Positions 52,039 to 61,126 of a DNA stretch of 64,000 bases are shown one piece after another; the stretch's first letter is position 1, and every line of letters begins with the position of its first letter. The notes beneath the pieces are model-generated. The model ran no database searches, was not told the DNA's origin, and saw only the letters and a program-made list of their open reading frames with translations. Origin of the DNA: Arthrobacter sp. YN (GTDB taxonomy: Bacteria > Actinomycetota > Actinomycetes > Actinomycetales > Micrococcaceae); assembly GCF_002224285.1 (NCBI RefSeq), contig NZ_CP022436.1, positions 2,232,001-2,296,000 of the forward strand. Reading direction: 5' to 3'. A program made the position numbers and the translations under genes.

Positions 52039-53009
52039 CGGCCGTTCTCCTCTGTGGTCGGGGTGGTCGGTGCCGGGTCAGCAGTTGCCCGTGCCGCCTG
52101 CAGTGCTGCGGGGTTGACTGTAACGCGCGCCGCGGTATCGATGCCTTTTCCATAGTGCTTTTCGATGAAATGCTGGCCAACCATCAAAATGCTGGTGACC
52201 GCCAGGTACCAAAATGCCGCGACAATGAGCAAGGGAATGGGGAGGTAGCTGCGGTTGGCCAGCGTGTTGGTGACAAAGGTGAGGTCGAGGGTGAATGGCA
52301 CTGCCAGAACCAGCGAGGTGGTCTTGAGCATCCCGATGGTTTCGTTGCCGGTGGGTGGGACTATGATGCGCATCGCCTGGGGAAGGACGATCCTCCACAT
52401 GATCTTGGTGCCTCGCATGCCCAGGGCTTCTGCGGCTTCGATCTGTCCTTTGTCCACCGATTTCAGGCCGGCGCGGAAAATCTCCGCCAGATAAGCCGAT
52501 TCGTTCAGTGCGAGTCCTAGGACGGCGGCCCAAAAGGCGTTGAGCAGGTCTTGGGTGGTCAGGCTCAGAAGTTCCGGACCGAACGGCACTCCGAGTGTGA
52601 TCTTGGGGTAGAGGACGGCGACCAGGCCCCAAAAGATCAGCTGGGTGTAGACGGGGGTGCCGCGGAAGAACCAGACCCAGAACCAGCTGGACCAGCGGAA
52701 GATGGGATTGTCCGACTGGCGCATGAAGGCGAGCAACACCGCCAAGGTGACGGCGATGGCCATCGATAGAACGGTGAGCAGGAGTGTCCAGCCGACACCG
52801 CGGACAACACTTTCGTCCAGGACGTACAGGGCGAACGTCTCCCAGTGGAAGTTGGGGTTGGTGGCAAGACTTTGAACCCCAAGAACTGCAAGGACGAGGA
52901 TGACCGCGGCGCCCACCCACCGGCCGGGGTGCCGGACGGGCACTGCCTTAATAAGCTCCGGCGCGGCCTTGTTCACAGATGTTTCCTGATGGTCAGCGGT
53001 GATACTCAT
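52035..53009 (-). CDS. Polar amino-acid ABC transporter permease
   Basis: 324 residues of the HisMQ family: an N-terminal cytoplasmic part of about 30 residues, then helices with [26 protein letters not shown] and the EAA loop [24 protein letters not shown]. It overlaps the binding-protein gene by 4 nt. The C-terminal 40 residues (about [20 protein letters not shown]) are a hydrophilic tail. A single permease suggests a homodimeric pore. Confidence 0.93.
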   Translation of the reverse strand: MSITADHQETSVNKAAPELIKAVPVRHPGRWVGAAVILVLAVLGVQSLATNPNFHWETFALYVLDESVVRGVGWTLLLTVLSMAIAVTLAVLLAFMRQSDNPIFRWSSWFWVWFFRGTPVYTQLIFWGLVAVLYPKITLGVPFGPELLSLTTQDLLNAFWAAVLGLALNESAYLAEIFRAGLKSVDKGQIEAAEALGMRGTKIMWRIVLPQAMRIIVPPTGNETIGMLKTTSLVLAVPFTLDLTFVTNTLANRSYLPIPLLIVAAFWYLAVTSILMVGQHFIEKHYGKGIDTAARVTVNPAALQAARATADPAPTTPTTEENGR

Positions 53010-54022
53010 GATGTGACGGTCGGGTTGACTTCAGGGTTCGTGATCGCGCCGTCAGCGTTGTTCCACGAATCCAGGATGGTTTTGTAGGTGCCATCGGAGA
53101 TCAGTTTGGCCACGGCCTTCTGGATCAGTTCAGCCAAGGCCTGGTCGTTCTTTGGGACCGCGATGCCGACCGGGGAGGTGTTGTAAACCTCGCCGGCCTT
53201 TTCCACGGCGCCGTTGGTTTGCTGGATGGCGTACCCAATGAGAGTGGATTCGGCGATCATGGCGTCGATGCTGCCGTTGACCAGACGTGTGGTGACGTCT
53301 GTCTGATTCTTGAGCGTGACAACGTTGATTGGCTGCTTGCCTGCTTTGATGCATTCATCGTTGCGGTTCTTGAGATCAGGATCTTCCTGCGTGGTGCCGG
53401 TCTGGACGCCGACGGATTTACCGCAAACATCGTCGGGTGAGAACTTCTTCGGGTTGCCTTTTTGGACGGCCCAGGTGGTGCCGGCGCTGAGGTAGCTGAC
53501 GAAGTTCACAGCCTTCAGGCGCTCGGTGGTGATGCTGAAGGAGCTGATCCCCAGATCGTATTTGGGGCCCAGGGCGGGGAGGATGCCGGTGAATTCTGCT
53601 GTCTGAATGTCGACTTTCAGGTCCAGGGTCGCGCCGATCGCCTTGGCGAGGTCAACACCGTAGCCCATCGGCGTCCGGTTGTCTGCGCCGCCGAGGAATT
53701 CGGCGGGGGCGTAGGTGGTGTCGGAACCAATGACCAAGGTGCCCTTGGACTTGATGGCGGCCGGCACCTGGGACGCCAACGTTTCGTCGGCTTTGATGCT
53801 GGCGGGATCGAAGCTGGTAGTGGGCGAGCCTGCCTGGGTCGAGCCGTTCCCCGCCGATCCTGATGCATTGGTGCACGCCGAGAGTGCCAGAACGCAGGTG
53901 GTCAAAAGTGTTGCACCCTTGACCAAGGCTCCTGTACGGCGGCGGGCGGTGCCCTTGAGAGCTGATATGCGCTGTTCCTGGTGGACCGGCTGGCCCGATG
54001 ATGTGATCGTTGATTTCGACAT
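53006..54022 (-). CDS. Polar amino-acid ABC transporter substrate-binding lipoprotein (family 3)
   Basis: 338 residues. A long N-terminus leads into LLTTCVLALSAC, a lipobox that anchors the protein outside the membrane. The mature part shows the SBP_bac_3 pattern: GTLVIGSDTTYAPAEFLG, GYGVDLAKAIGATL, YDLGISSFSITTERLKAVNFVSY and the VGVQTGTTQEDDLK-like region. AGGAG precedes the ATG at 54022. The family binds basic or polar amino acids; given its position it may bind canavanine or arginine. Confidence 0.9.
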   Translation of the reverse strand: MSKSTITSSGQPVHQEQRISALKGTARRRTGALVKGATLLTTCVLALSACTNASGSAGNGSTQAGSPTTSFDPASIKADETLASQVPAAIKSKGTLVIGSDTTYAPAEFLGGADNRTPMGYGVDLAKAIGATLDLKVDIQTAEFTGILPALGPKYDLGISSFSITTERLKAVNFVSYLSAGTTWAVQKGNPKKFSPDDVCGKSVGVQTGTTQEDPDLKNRNDECIKAGKQPINVVTLKNQTDVTTRLVNGSIDAMIAESTLIGYAIQQTNGAVEKAGEVYNTSPVGIAVPKNDQALAELIQKAVAKLISDGTYKTILDSWNNADGAITNPEVNPTVTS

Positions 54023-54471
54023 GCTGTCTCCTGATGCTGTGTGCCGATGCGGGCGAAAGACGGGAACCGCTCCGGGATGGACCATCCCCGCATCACTGCA
54101 GGGTTTGTCGTGGGAGCGATGGGGATGTTCTGTGTATCTCGGTTGGGAGGCCAGGTCTGGCCGTGTAGCTACCATGAGAGGGATCAAGCAGGAAAGGATC
54201 TACTCTTTGCTGAATCTCCCTGTCGCCTCCGCCTCATGCGGCGTGCGGGCGATGGGGTCAATGGTATGGATCACAAAACTAAAGACCAACGGTGCATGTT
54301 GAAATCGACAGTTAAGGTTTGCCTTACGGTTAACCCCATTGCGGTTCGCGACTTTGCCTTGGAAGGGGATTGTCCGAATTTGTGGGGTACAGGTCGTTTA
54401 GGACGGTTCCGCCGACGGTGTCCACGCTCGAGGATGGAAGTGTGACTCAAGCCGAAACCAAGGAGGAATTC
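54023..54471. other. Divergent promoter region, amino-acid ABC operon and HD-domain gene
   Basis: 449 bases between divergent genes. I see no gene; a strong AAGGAGG at 54460-54466 serves the HD-domain gene. No clear operator palindrome of the TGCACTT type is present here. Confidence 0.45.
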
Positions 54472-55110
54472 ATGAACGAATCGATTGCCGGTGTCACGGT
54501 CCCCGATACGGCGCTGGTCCGCGAGGCAACTGCTCTGGTTATGGATGCAGCGGACGAGGCCGTCTACCACCATTCCCGGAGGGTCTATTTTTGGGGGATG
54601 CTTCAATCGGCAGCACGGGGATGGGGCGTCGATCCCGAACTTGCCTATGTTGGCGGGCTCTTCCATGACCTGGGGCTGACAACGAAGTACCGGACCAACG
54701 ATCAGCGATTCGAAGTGGACGGCGCCGACCTTGCACACGACTTCCTTCGGGAACATGGCCGGACCGAGCAGGAGGCCCGCAACGTCTGGTTGGGCATCGC
54801 CCTGCACACTACCCCGGGGATCCCCGTACATCTGGCACCAGAAGTGGCTGTGGTGACACTTGGCGTCGAAACGGACGTGCTGGGACTGGACCTGGACCGT
54901 ATCGACCTTCAGCAGCGTGAGCAGGTGTTGGCAGCGCATCCCCGTCCGGACTTCAAGCGCAAGATCCTCCAAGCGTTCTACGATGGCATGCGTGACCGGC
55001 CGGAGACTACGTTCGGAACAATGAACGACGACGTGCTTGCCCACTTTGATCCCACCTTCACGCGAGAGAATTTCGTCGACATCATTCAAAAAAACGACTG
55101 GCCGGAATAG
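54472..55110 (+). CDS. HD domain protein, cyanamide-hydratase-like
   Basis: 212 residues. The metal site is formed by His33/His34 (VYHHSRRVYFW) and His65-Asp66 (GGLFHDLGL), the arrangement of HD-domain cyanamide hydratase-type enzymes (Ddi2-like), with later HDFLREHGRT and GIALHTTPG. The start has a near-perfect AAGGAGG. Members convert cyanamide to urea or hydrolyse other small nitrogen compounds. Next to the canavanine-type locus, a role on a guanidine-derived nitrogen compound is thinkable, but many such genes with GlxA regulators have unknown substrates. Confidence 0.8.
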   Translation: MNESIAGVTVPDTALVREATALVMDAADEAVYHHSRRVYFWGMLQSAARGWGVDPELAYVGGLFHDLGLTTKYRTNDQRFEVDGADLAHDFLREHGRTEQEARNVWLGIALHTTPGIPVHLAPEVAVVTLGVETDVLGLDLDRIDLQQREQVLAAHPRPDFKRKILQAFYDGMRDRPETTFGTMNDDVLAHFDPTFTRENFVDIIQKNDWPE

Positions 55111-55198
55111 TGACCCGTTGACGCCGTCATAGCCTGGCGGCGTCAACAACGGCCGCCCGCAGTTGACCCCAGAACCTCACTTGTCCGGAAGGAGCCCC

Positions 55199-56191
55199 AT
55201 GGACCACAGCCACACGATCGCCTTCCTCGTGTTTGATGGCGTGAAAATGCTGGACATCGCGGGACCGGCGGAAGTTTTTGCCGAAGCGAACAAGCTCGGG
55301 GCCAGATACTCCCTGACGTACATCTCTCCTTCTGGGGATTCAGTCAGCACCTCCATCGGGCTTCCGCTCTCAGTCGACGCTGGCATCAGCCAGCTGACCA
55401 GAATGGACACGCTCGTGGTTCCTGGTGGCGACGACCTGCCGTCCAAGCCCATCCCGACCGAGCTGATCGAAGCAGTTCTGTCCCTGCACCGACCGAGCCG
55501 ACGACTCGTAGCCATCTGCACGGGCGCCTTCATCCTCGCCAAGGCCGGCATCTTGGACCAGCGCCAGGCAACAACGCACTGGCAACACACGCGCCTGCTA
55601 GCCGCGTCCTACCCTGAAATCCAGGTGCATCCCGACTCGCTCTTCGTGGCCGACGGCTCAGTGTTTACCTCCGCAGGCGTTTCCGCCGGCATCGATCTTG
55701 CACTGGCGCTGGTCCAAAGAGACCACGGGGCTTCCCTGGCGCGTTTGGTCGCCCAAAGGTTGGTCCTGTTCATGCAACGGCCCGGAGGTCAATCTCAATT
55801 CTCCGCTCCGCTATCCATCGAGACCCCAAAAAATGAACCGCTTCGAAAAGCCGTTGAACTCATCTCGGCGAGACCAAACGCGGACTACAGTTCTGCGTCC
55901 CTTGCCGAGCTCATGGGGCTCGGCCCGCGGCAGGTCGCGAGACTGTTCGCCGCCGAACTCAACACCTCTCCGGCGAAATTCGTTGAACAGATGCGGCTGG
56001 ATCACGCCAAGGCTATGTTGGCCGCCGGCCAAAGCATCACAAAGACAGCGACAGCCGCGGGCTTCGGAAGCCCGGAAACGATGCGAAGGATCTTTAACCA
56101 ACGACTTCGCTCGTCACCCAGCGAATACCGCGCGCGGTTCCACCCTGCCCGTTTCCCCGACGAGGCCCAAGGGCTGCTCCAACCGACGTAA
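55199..56191 (+). CDS. GlxA-family AraC-type transcriptional regulator
   Basis: 330 residues. The N-terminal DJ-1/PfpI-like domain (FLVFDGVKMLDIAGPAEVFAEA, then TLVVPGGDDL and VAICTGAFILAKAGIL with its nucleophile-elbow Cys) precedes a C-terminal AraC double helix-turn-helix (SLAELMGLGPRQVARLFAAEL). The ATG at 55199 follows GGAAGGAG. GlxA-type regulators often control the adjacent gene, here the HD-domain protein 88 nt upstream. Confidence 0.9.
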   Translation: MDHSHTIAFLVFDGVKMLDIAGPAEVFAEANKLGARYSLTYISPSGDSVSTSIGLPLSVDAGISQLTRMDTLVVPGGDDLPSKPIPTELIEAVLSLHRPSRRLVAICTGAFILAKAGILDQRQATTHWQHTRLLAASYPEIQVHPDSLFVADGSVFTSAGVSAGIDLALALVQRDHGASLARLVAQRLVLFMQRPGGQSQFSAPLSIETPKNEPLRKAVELISARPNADYSSASLAELMGLGPRQVARLFAAELNTSPAKFVEQMRLDHAKAMLAAGQSITKTATAAGFGSPETMRRIFNQRLRSSPSEYRARFHPARFPDEAQGLLQPT

Positions 56192-57088
56192 GGTCGCAGG
56201 ATGCCTGACCCAGCCACTTGTCTGCGTTTTTTCCTGTCAGGCAGACAACTCTTCCCATAGTGCATGCTAAGTGTAGAATATTGCACTATAGTAAGGATGA
56301 TAAGTGATGAAATCTGCCGTGGGGTGGAGCTCTTGCTGAGTCTCAACTTCCAGTTGCCTCTCCCATGAGTCCAACGACAACACTGTTTCAGGAGTTTCAA
56401 AGACGCTGGGCATGGCCGGTGTCCGGATTGGCTGGACGGTTACCTCGAACGCGGCGGCGACAGAAAAGCTCCTCAACTACGTACTGCACAATTCTCGCTA
56501 CCAGCGCCCCCAGTGAAATCCTTGCCGTCGCAGGTCTGCAAGCAGCACCTGCCCTTCTGGAACGGGCCAATACCTTCGCTTCGGTATGGGGCGAGCCCCC
56601 TTCCAAGAGGGCATGGCCTCACTTACCGAAGCCTGGCCCGAGTGGGTGAACGGAACTCACTGACAAGGAACGGCCATGCTTCATGGAATAGACCGCGTCG
56701 GCCCGGTCCCGAAGGTGAATTTCGGACACTGCAGGGGCTGTTTAGGAGGACGGACAGGCAGCCAGCGAAGGCCGCGTATTCATCTACCATAGAGCAGCCC
56801 CTACTCCAGGAGCGCTACAGAAACCACCGCAAACACGCGTACACTGTGGTCCATGCGCGAAGCACAAGCAATCCCGCTGCGCAGGCAAATCGGCGCGGTT
56901 TTCCGCCTGCTGCGGCTTCGTCCAAGAGAGGGTCATTCGCAATTGGGAAACGGCGATTTTCTTGGACGGTAGTTCTCGCCGCTACTGCCCCTTCCGTACT
57001 TCGAACCTCGATATTGTCGCCTTGACTTTAAGTGGACTGCTAATCCGTGGGTAGAGGGCAGCATTTGTGGTCGTGGAATTGCCGGCGC
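56192..57088. other. Degraded intergenic region
   Basis: About 900 bases without an intact gene. It contains the aminotransferase remnant described separately. Near 56853-57060 the frames IPLRRQIGAVFRLLRLRP and TSNLDIVALTL look like pieces of an XRE helix-turn-helix protein in two frames, too short to name with confidence. A stem TTGTCTGC / GCAGACAA at 56218-56248 may terminate the GlxA gene. Confidence 0.5.
56270..56645 (+). pseudogene. Remnant of a class I/II aminotransferase
   Basis: Three frames read as consecutive pieces of one PLP aminotransferase. ISDEICRGVEL (around 56300-56335) matches the SDEIY motif. NDNTVSGVSKTLGMAGVRIGW (around 56375-56440) contains the Schiff-base lysine context. 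PSEILAVAGLQAAPALLERANTF (around 56512-56580) matches the following helix. Frame changes and stops interrupt it, and both ends are lost, so it is a decayed gene rather than a single sequencing indel. Confidence 0.7.
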
Positions 57089-58123
57089 CTACTGAACTGA
57101 CCAACCACCGTCTGATGGAAGGACTGCTCCGGAGATGTTGGTTCCGTCATCACTGAGGAGGAAGGTGATCGAAGCCGCCAGCTGAGAAGCTGCTGCCACC
57201 GGTGGGATCATCTGCATGAAAGGGCCCAACCGATTGGTGCCGAGTTCAGACCGGAAGGTGGCCTCGATGCCTGTTGCGACCGGTCCCGGGGCGACAGCAT
57301 TGACCCGGATTCCTTGAGGTGCATACATGAATGCCGTACTGCGCGTGATGCCGAGTACCGCGTGTTTGGAAGCGGTGTACGCCAGGCCCGCGGAGTTTCC
57401 GCGAAGTGCTGCTTCGGAGGCCACATTTACGATGGAGCCGTGGCGCGCGGCCATCATAAATGGGAGGACGGCACGGGTCAGGCGGAACATGCCATCAACG
57501 TTGACAGCGAAAACTCGGTTCCAGACCTCATCTGCTACCTCGTGCAGTGGGGTCATATCATCCATGATGCCGGCTACGTTAGCCAGCGCGTCCACCCGAC
57601 CCCCGGCCGCCTCAATAACCCGGGCGATGTCTTCGTCCTTCGTGATGTCGGCCTGCACTATCACCACTTCTGCGTGCGGCTGGGCCGCCGCCAAGGCTTC
57701 AAGCCGGTCACCAGCGATGTCCACAGCAATCACCTTTCCGCCTTCGCGGGCAACCCTTGACGCGGTGGCACGGCCGATGCCGGAGGCGGCACCCGTCACG
57801 ATGACGGTTTTGCCAGTGAATCTACCTTCGGTGACACGTTCCTCCCACACCCCTGCCTCGGTGGTGTCCTCTCTGTTTTCGGCGTCTTCAGTAATGGCGC
57901 CGCCGTTTGCGTCCCTCACCAATTGGTCCAGCAGTGACTGGGGGAACTGCGCGCCGCCAAGTTCAACAAGTTGCTCAAGTGCCAGGTGTTCTATGGGTTT
58001 TAGGGCTGCTTCGTTCTGCCCTGATTCGTGGAGCATCCCCCGGAGGAGCGGGCCGCCAGCGGGATGGGCCAGCCATTCCCGGATAGGGCGGGATCCGGTC
58101 AGTGCCTTGCTGTTGTCAGTCAT
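57089..58123 (-). CDS. SDR oxidoreductase with an N-terminal extension
   Basis: 344 residues. Residues from about 105 to the end form a classical SDR (TGAASGIG, NVAG, ASEAALRG, YTASK and terminal PSDGGW). The first 100 residues are additional: SRPIREWLAHPAGGPLLRGML and LEQLVELGGAQFPQSLLDQLV resemble the short helical tail found at the C-terminus of some actinobacterial GH3 glycosidases. This comparison is from memory. The start overlaps the glucuronidase stop by 4 nt, so it belongs to the glucuronide operon and may oxidise a released aglycone or sugar. Confidence 0.8.
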   Translation of the reverse strand: MTDNSKALTGSRPIREWLAHPAGGPLLRGMLHESGQNEAALKPIEHLALEQLVELGGAQFPQSLLDQLVRDANGGAITEDAENREDTTEAGVWEERVTEGRFTGKTVIVTGAASGIGRATASRVAREGGKVIAVDIAGDRLEALAAAQPHAEVVIVQADITKDEDIARVIEAAGGRVDALANVAGIMDDMTPLHEVADEVWNRVFAVNVDGMFRLTRAVLPFMMAARHGSIVNVASEAALRGNSAGLAYTASKHAVLGITRSTAFMYAPQGIRVNAVAPGPVATGIEATFRSELGTNRLGPFMQMIPPVAAASQLAASITFLLSDDGTNISGAVLPSDGGWSVQ

Positions 58124-59976
58124 TTTGCTCCTTCGAGGGCAGGTTCGGCACGGACGTCCGTGCTTGTGTTTTCCGCAGCTTTTGTTTGGCCCTCGGTGGG
58201 CTTGGCCCCATTGAGACCGGTCCACCGGGCACGCAGGGAGTGTGCTGCGGCTTTTGGTTTGCGATCCCGGGTAAAGACACCCTTCCGGTTTCCGTCCACG
58301 CGGTGGATTCCGTTCGAGGTCTGGAAGTCCGCGAAGTTCCAGACGTGTTCACCGATGAACGCGTCGATCCTGTCGAAGACGCGGTGGTTCATGTCCAGGA
58401 AGGACTGTTGGTACTCCTCGCTCCAGGGCATGTCCCAGATGGAGTGCTGCCCCGGCATGGTGTCGGCTCCGTACTCGCTCATCATGATGGGCTTGCCGAA
58501 CGCCTCTACCCAGCCGCGCATGTCTCGTTCCAGGTATTGTTCCGCGGTCTTAAGATCGCCGGTAAACACGTACCAGCCGTAGTAGCGGTTGATGCTGAGG
58601 ACGTCGAAGAGGTCCGCGATCTTATCGTTCTGGAAGGTCGCGAACATGACTGCGGCGTAGGTCAGAGGACGCGTAGGATCGAGCTGCCGGGCAAGTTTGA
58701 CCAACGGTTCGAAGAACTCGCGGGCACCGTCCTCATTAGAGGCTGGCTCGTTGGCGATACTCCACATGACGACACTCGGATGGTTTTTATCGCGCGCAAT
58801 GACCTCGCGGAGGTGCTGTGCGTGGGCTGCTTGTGTTTCGTGGTTGAAGGTGTCGGGGGAGAACGTAGGTTGGGGACCAATTCCCGTGAGGCCTCCCTGG
58901 ACACCAAGATTCAGACCGACGGCGGCTGTTTCGTCAACGACGACGATTCCGTGGCGGTCGGCGAATTCCAGCACTTCCTCTGCATAGGGGTAGTGGGAGG
59001 TCCTGAAGGAGTTGGCCCCGACCCAGTCCAGCAGTTGGAAGTCGTGCACGAGGTATGCGTTGTCGTGGCCCTTGCCGCGAACAGCAGTGTCCTCGTGCTT
59101 GCCGAAACCAGTGAAGTAGAACGGTTCACCGTTGATGAGGAAATCAGTGCCGCGGACCTCGACAGTCCTCACACCGAAATGCTCGGTGTAGCTATCGACC
59201 ATATCCTCGCCGTCGAGGAGTTCCACTACCAAGTCGTAAAGATACGCCGCGCCGGGTCGCCACAGGAGGACATCTTCAATACTGAGAGTTCCTACGCTTC
59301 CCACGGCGTTCGTCACTTCGCGTCCTGTTGCGTCCAGAACACGGACGCGGACTTTCGTTTCCTGGCTGGCTTCAACGGAATAGTCGACGACACCGGTCCG
59401 GCCGATGATGCCGGTAACAATGGTGACGTCGGTGATATGACGCTCGGGTTTGCTGTAGAGCCACACCGACCGCGCCAGGCCAGCGTAGTTGTAGAAGTCG
59501 TGCAGGTAGGTCTGCTGGCGCCGGCCATCCTGGCTAACGCTGATGGTTCCGGGTGGGATGGTCGCTCTGGTCAGCTCGTTGTTGACTCCGACCGTAAGCC
59601 TGAAGTCGGCACCCGGGGTGACGTGCTCGGTGATGTCGGCTTCAAAAGGCGTGTAGCCGCCGACGTGATGGGCCACCAATACGTCGTTCACATAAACCTT
59701 GCCCTCGTGTGTGGCCGCGTCCAGGCGGAGGAAGACTCTTTCGCCTGACCAACCGCGGGGGACCCACGCCGTCCGCTGGTACCACACCCACCCAACGTGG
59801 TCGCGGATCTGCTGGTCTGCAAAGAGGTCGTTGTAGCTGGATGGCACCGGTGCTTCGAGTTTGCTCACCAGTGCGCCGGTCCAAGGCTCACGGACGTTGG
59901 CATCCTCAAGAGCGAAGCGCCAGAGACCATCGAGGTTTACTAGTTCTCGAGTGAGAGTAGAGCGGGGCTTAAGCAA
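58120..59976 (-). CDS. Beta-glucuronidase (GH2)
   Basis: 618 residues. The acid/base Glu410 is in WSIANEPAS and the nucleophile Glu501 in MMSEYGAD. The GNRKGVFTRDRKPK segment near the end keeps the Asn-x-Lys that binds the glucuronate carboxylate, arguing for glucuronidase rather than galactosidase. I chose the TTG at 59976, preceded by AGGAG, which gives the usual MLKP-type N-terminus; the upstream Met at 60015 would add 13 residues. It releases glucuronate from conjugates, probably imported by the ABC system encoded upstream in the same direction. Confidence 0.92.
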   Translation of the reverse strand: MLKPRSTLTRELVNLDGLWRFALEDANVREPWTGALVSKLEAPVPSSYNDLFADQQIRDHVGWVWYQRTAWVPRGWSGERVFLRLDAATHEGKVYVNDVLVAHHVGGYTPFEADITEHVTPGADFRLTVGVNNELTRATIPPGTISVSQDGRRQQTYLHDFYNYAGLARSVWLYSKPERHITDVTIVTGIIGRTGVVDYSVEASQETKVRVRVLDATGREVTNAVGSVGTLSIEDVLLWRPGAAYLYDLVVELLDGEDMVDSYTEHFGVRTVEVRGTDFLINGEPFYFTGFGKHEDTAVRGKGHDNAYLVHDFQLLDWVGANSFRTSHYPYAEEVLEFADRHGIVVVDETAAVGLNLGVQGGLTGIGPQPTFSPDTFNHETQAAHAQHLREVIARDKNHPSVVMWSIANEPASNEDGAREFFEPLVKLARQLDPTRPLTYAAVMFATFQNDKIADLFDVLSINRYYGWYVFTGDLKTAEQYLERDMRGWVEAFGKPIMMSEYGADTMPGQHSIWDMPWSEEYQQSFLDMNHRVFDRIDAFIGEHVWNFADFQTSNGIHRVDGNRKGVFTRDRKPKAAAHSLRARWTGLNGAKPTEGQTKAAENTSTDVRAEPALEGAK

Positions 59977-60065
59977 TGTATTTTCTCCTGTTGGGTGGCT
60001 TGGTCTGGGCGTCATTGTGTTGCGTTAGGCCGAGTTTTGGATAAGGTCCGTCGAATCCAGTTGCC

Positions 60066-61126
60066 TTAGCGGACTCGCGGACGTGTGTCTTTGAAAGCGG
60101 GGGTGCCAACCCCCAAGGATTCGCGTACCCGCTGGGCGATGGTGTCCAAGGTGCGGAACACAGCGATCGTCTCTTCGGCTGGATGTATGGGGTGCTGGGT
60201 TTCCCCGGAGCGTATTGCTTCGCTGGCGGCTCGGAGCATGGGGACGTATCCGTTGCCTTCGCGTGGATGAATGGTGGGCTCGGGGGCGAACATTTTTTGC
60301 CAGGATCCTGCATGTAAGAGCAGGGTGGTGGCAGTCCAGAACATGCCCGGGATCGTGATCCACCCTTTAGTGCCGTTGATTGCAGCCGAGGGATCGACGA
60401 ATTCAGTCATTGAACTGGCGCATTGGGCAAACTGGCCCCCGGCGAACTCAAGGGTGAAATGTTCGGCGAAATCCAGGCCGTCGGCTCTGAGGCGTCCGCG
60501 GGCGGTGACTTCCGTTGGTTGGCCAAAGATCGTGTGAGCCAGCGTCACCGGATAGATCCCTTGATCAAGGAGTGTCCCTCCGCTGCGTGCAATGTCCCAT
60601 CTGCTGCCCCATCGTCGATCAAGGGAAATCCGAATCCTGCGCGAAGGCTGGACGGGCTTCCAATGGCCCCGGAGTTGAGGAGTCCGAACAGGTGCTGGAA
60701 AGTGGGGTTGAACTTCATCCACATGGCCTCCATGAGGAAGAGCCCTTGGCTTTCCGCCAACGCGAACAGGCTCTCGACTTCTTCGGCGTTCAACGCCATC
60801 GGCTTTTCGACGACGACGTGCTTTCCGGCGAGCAGCGCCTGACGTGCCATGACCGCGTGGGTGGCGAACGGCGTCGCGAGATACAGGGCGTCTATGCCGG
60901 GGTCTTTTAGAAGTAGCTCATAGTCGTCGGTCCATCGGTCCAGCCCGAACTCCTCGGCGAAGCGTGCTGCGTTTGCTCTCTTCCTGCTGTAGACAGTTTC
61001 CACATGGCTCCCGGGCAGGAGCTGCAGGTCCGGGACGATGCTTCGGGAGATGGTGCCTGCCCCTGCGATAGCCCACTTCAGTGTGCTCTGGGGGGCGGGG
61101 GTTTGGTCCACGGTTCTGCCCCTCAT
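60066..61126 (-). CDS. Gfo/Idh/MocA oxidoreductase, split by an apparent one-base deletion
   Basis: The N-terminal half (61126 to about 60615) has the Rossmann motif AIAGAGTISRSIV, the catalytic EKPMALNAEE and FLMEAMWMKFNP. The frame then shifts. The C-terminal half (DRRWGSRWDIARSGGTLLDQGIYPVTLAHTIFG, ending at 60066) follows in another frame. Adding one base near CCCTT at about 60620 restores 353 residues, a normal length. The enzyme type oxidises sugars or cyclitols with NAD(P). Its start overlaps the un-shifted stop of the upstream ATPase gene (ATGA). Confidence 0.8.

Noticed and set aside
56257..56289. ATAGTGCA / TGCACTAT inverted repeat as a third operator of the B3/4 type
   Set aside because: Spacing (17 nt) differs from the compact 15-nt palindromes, the second arm lies inside a decayed coding sequence, and no intact gene follows.
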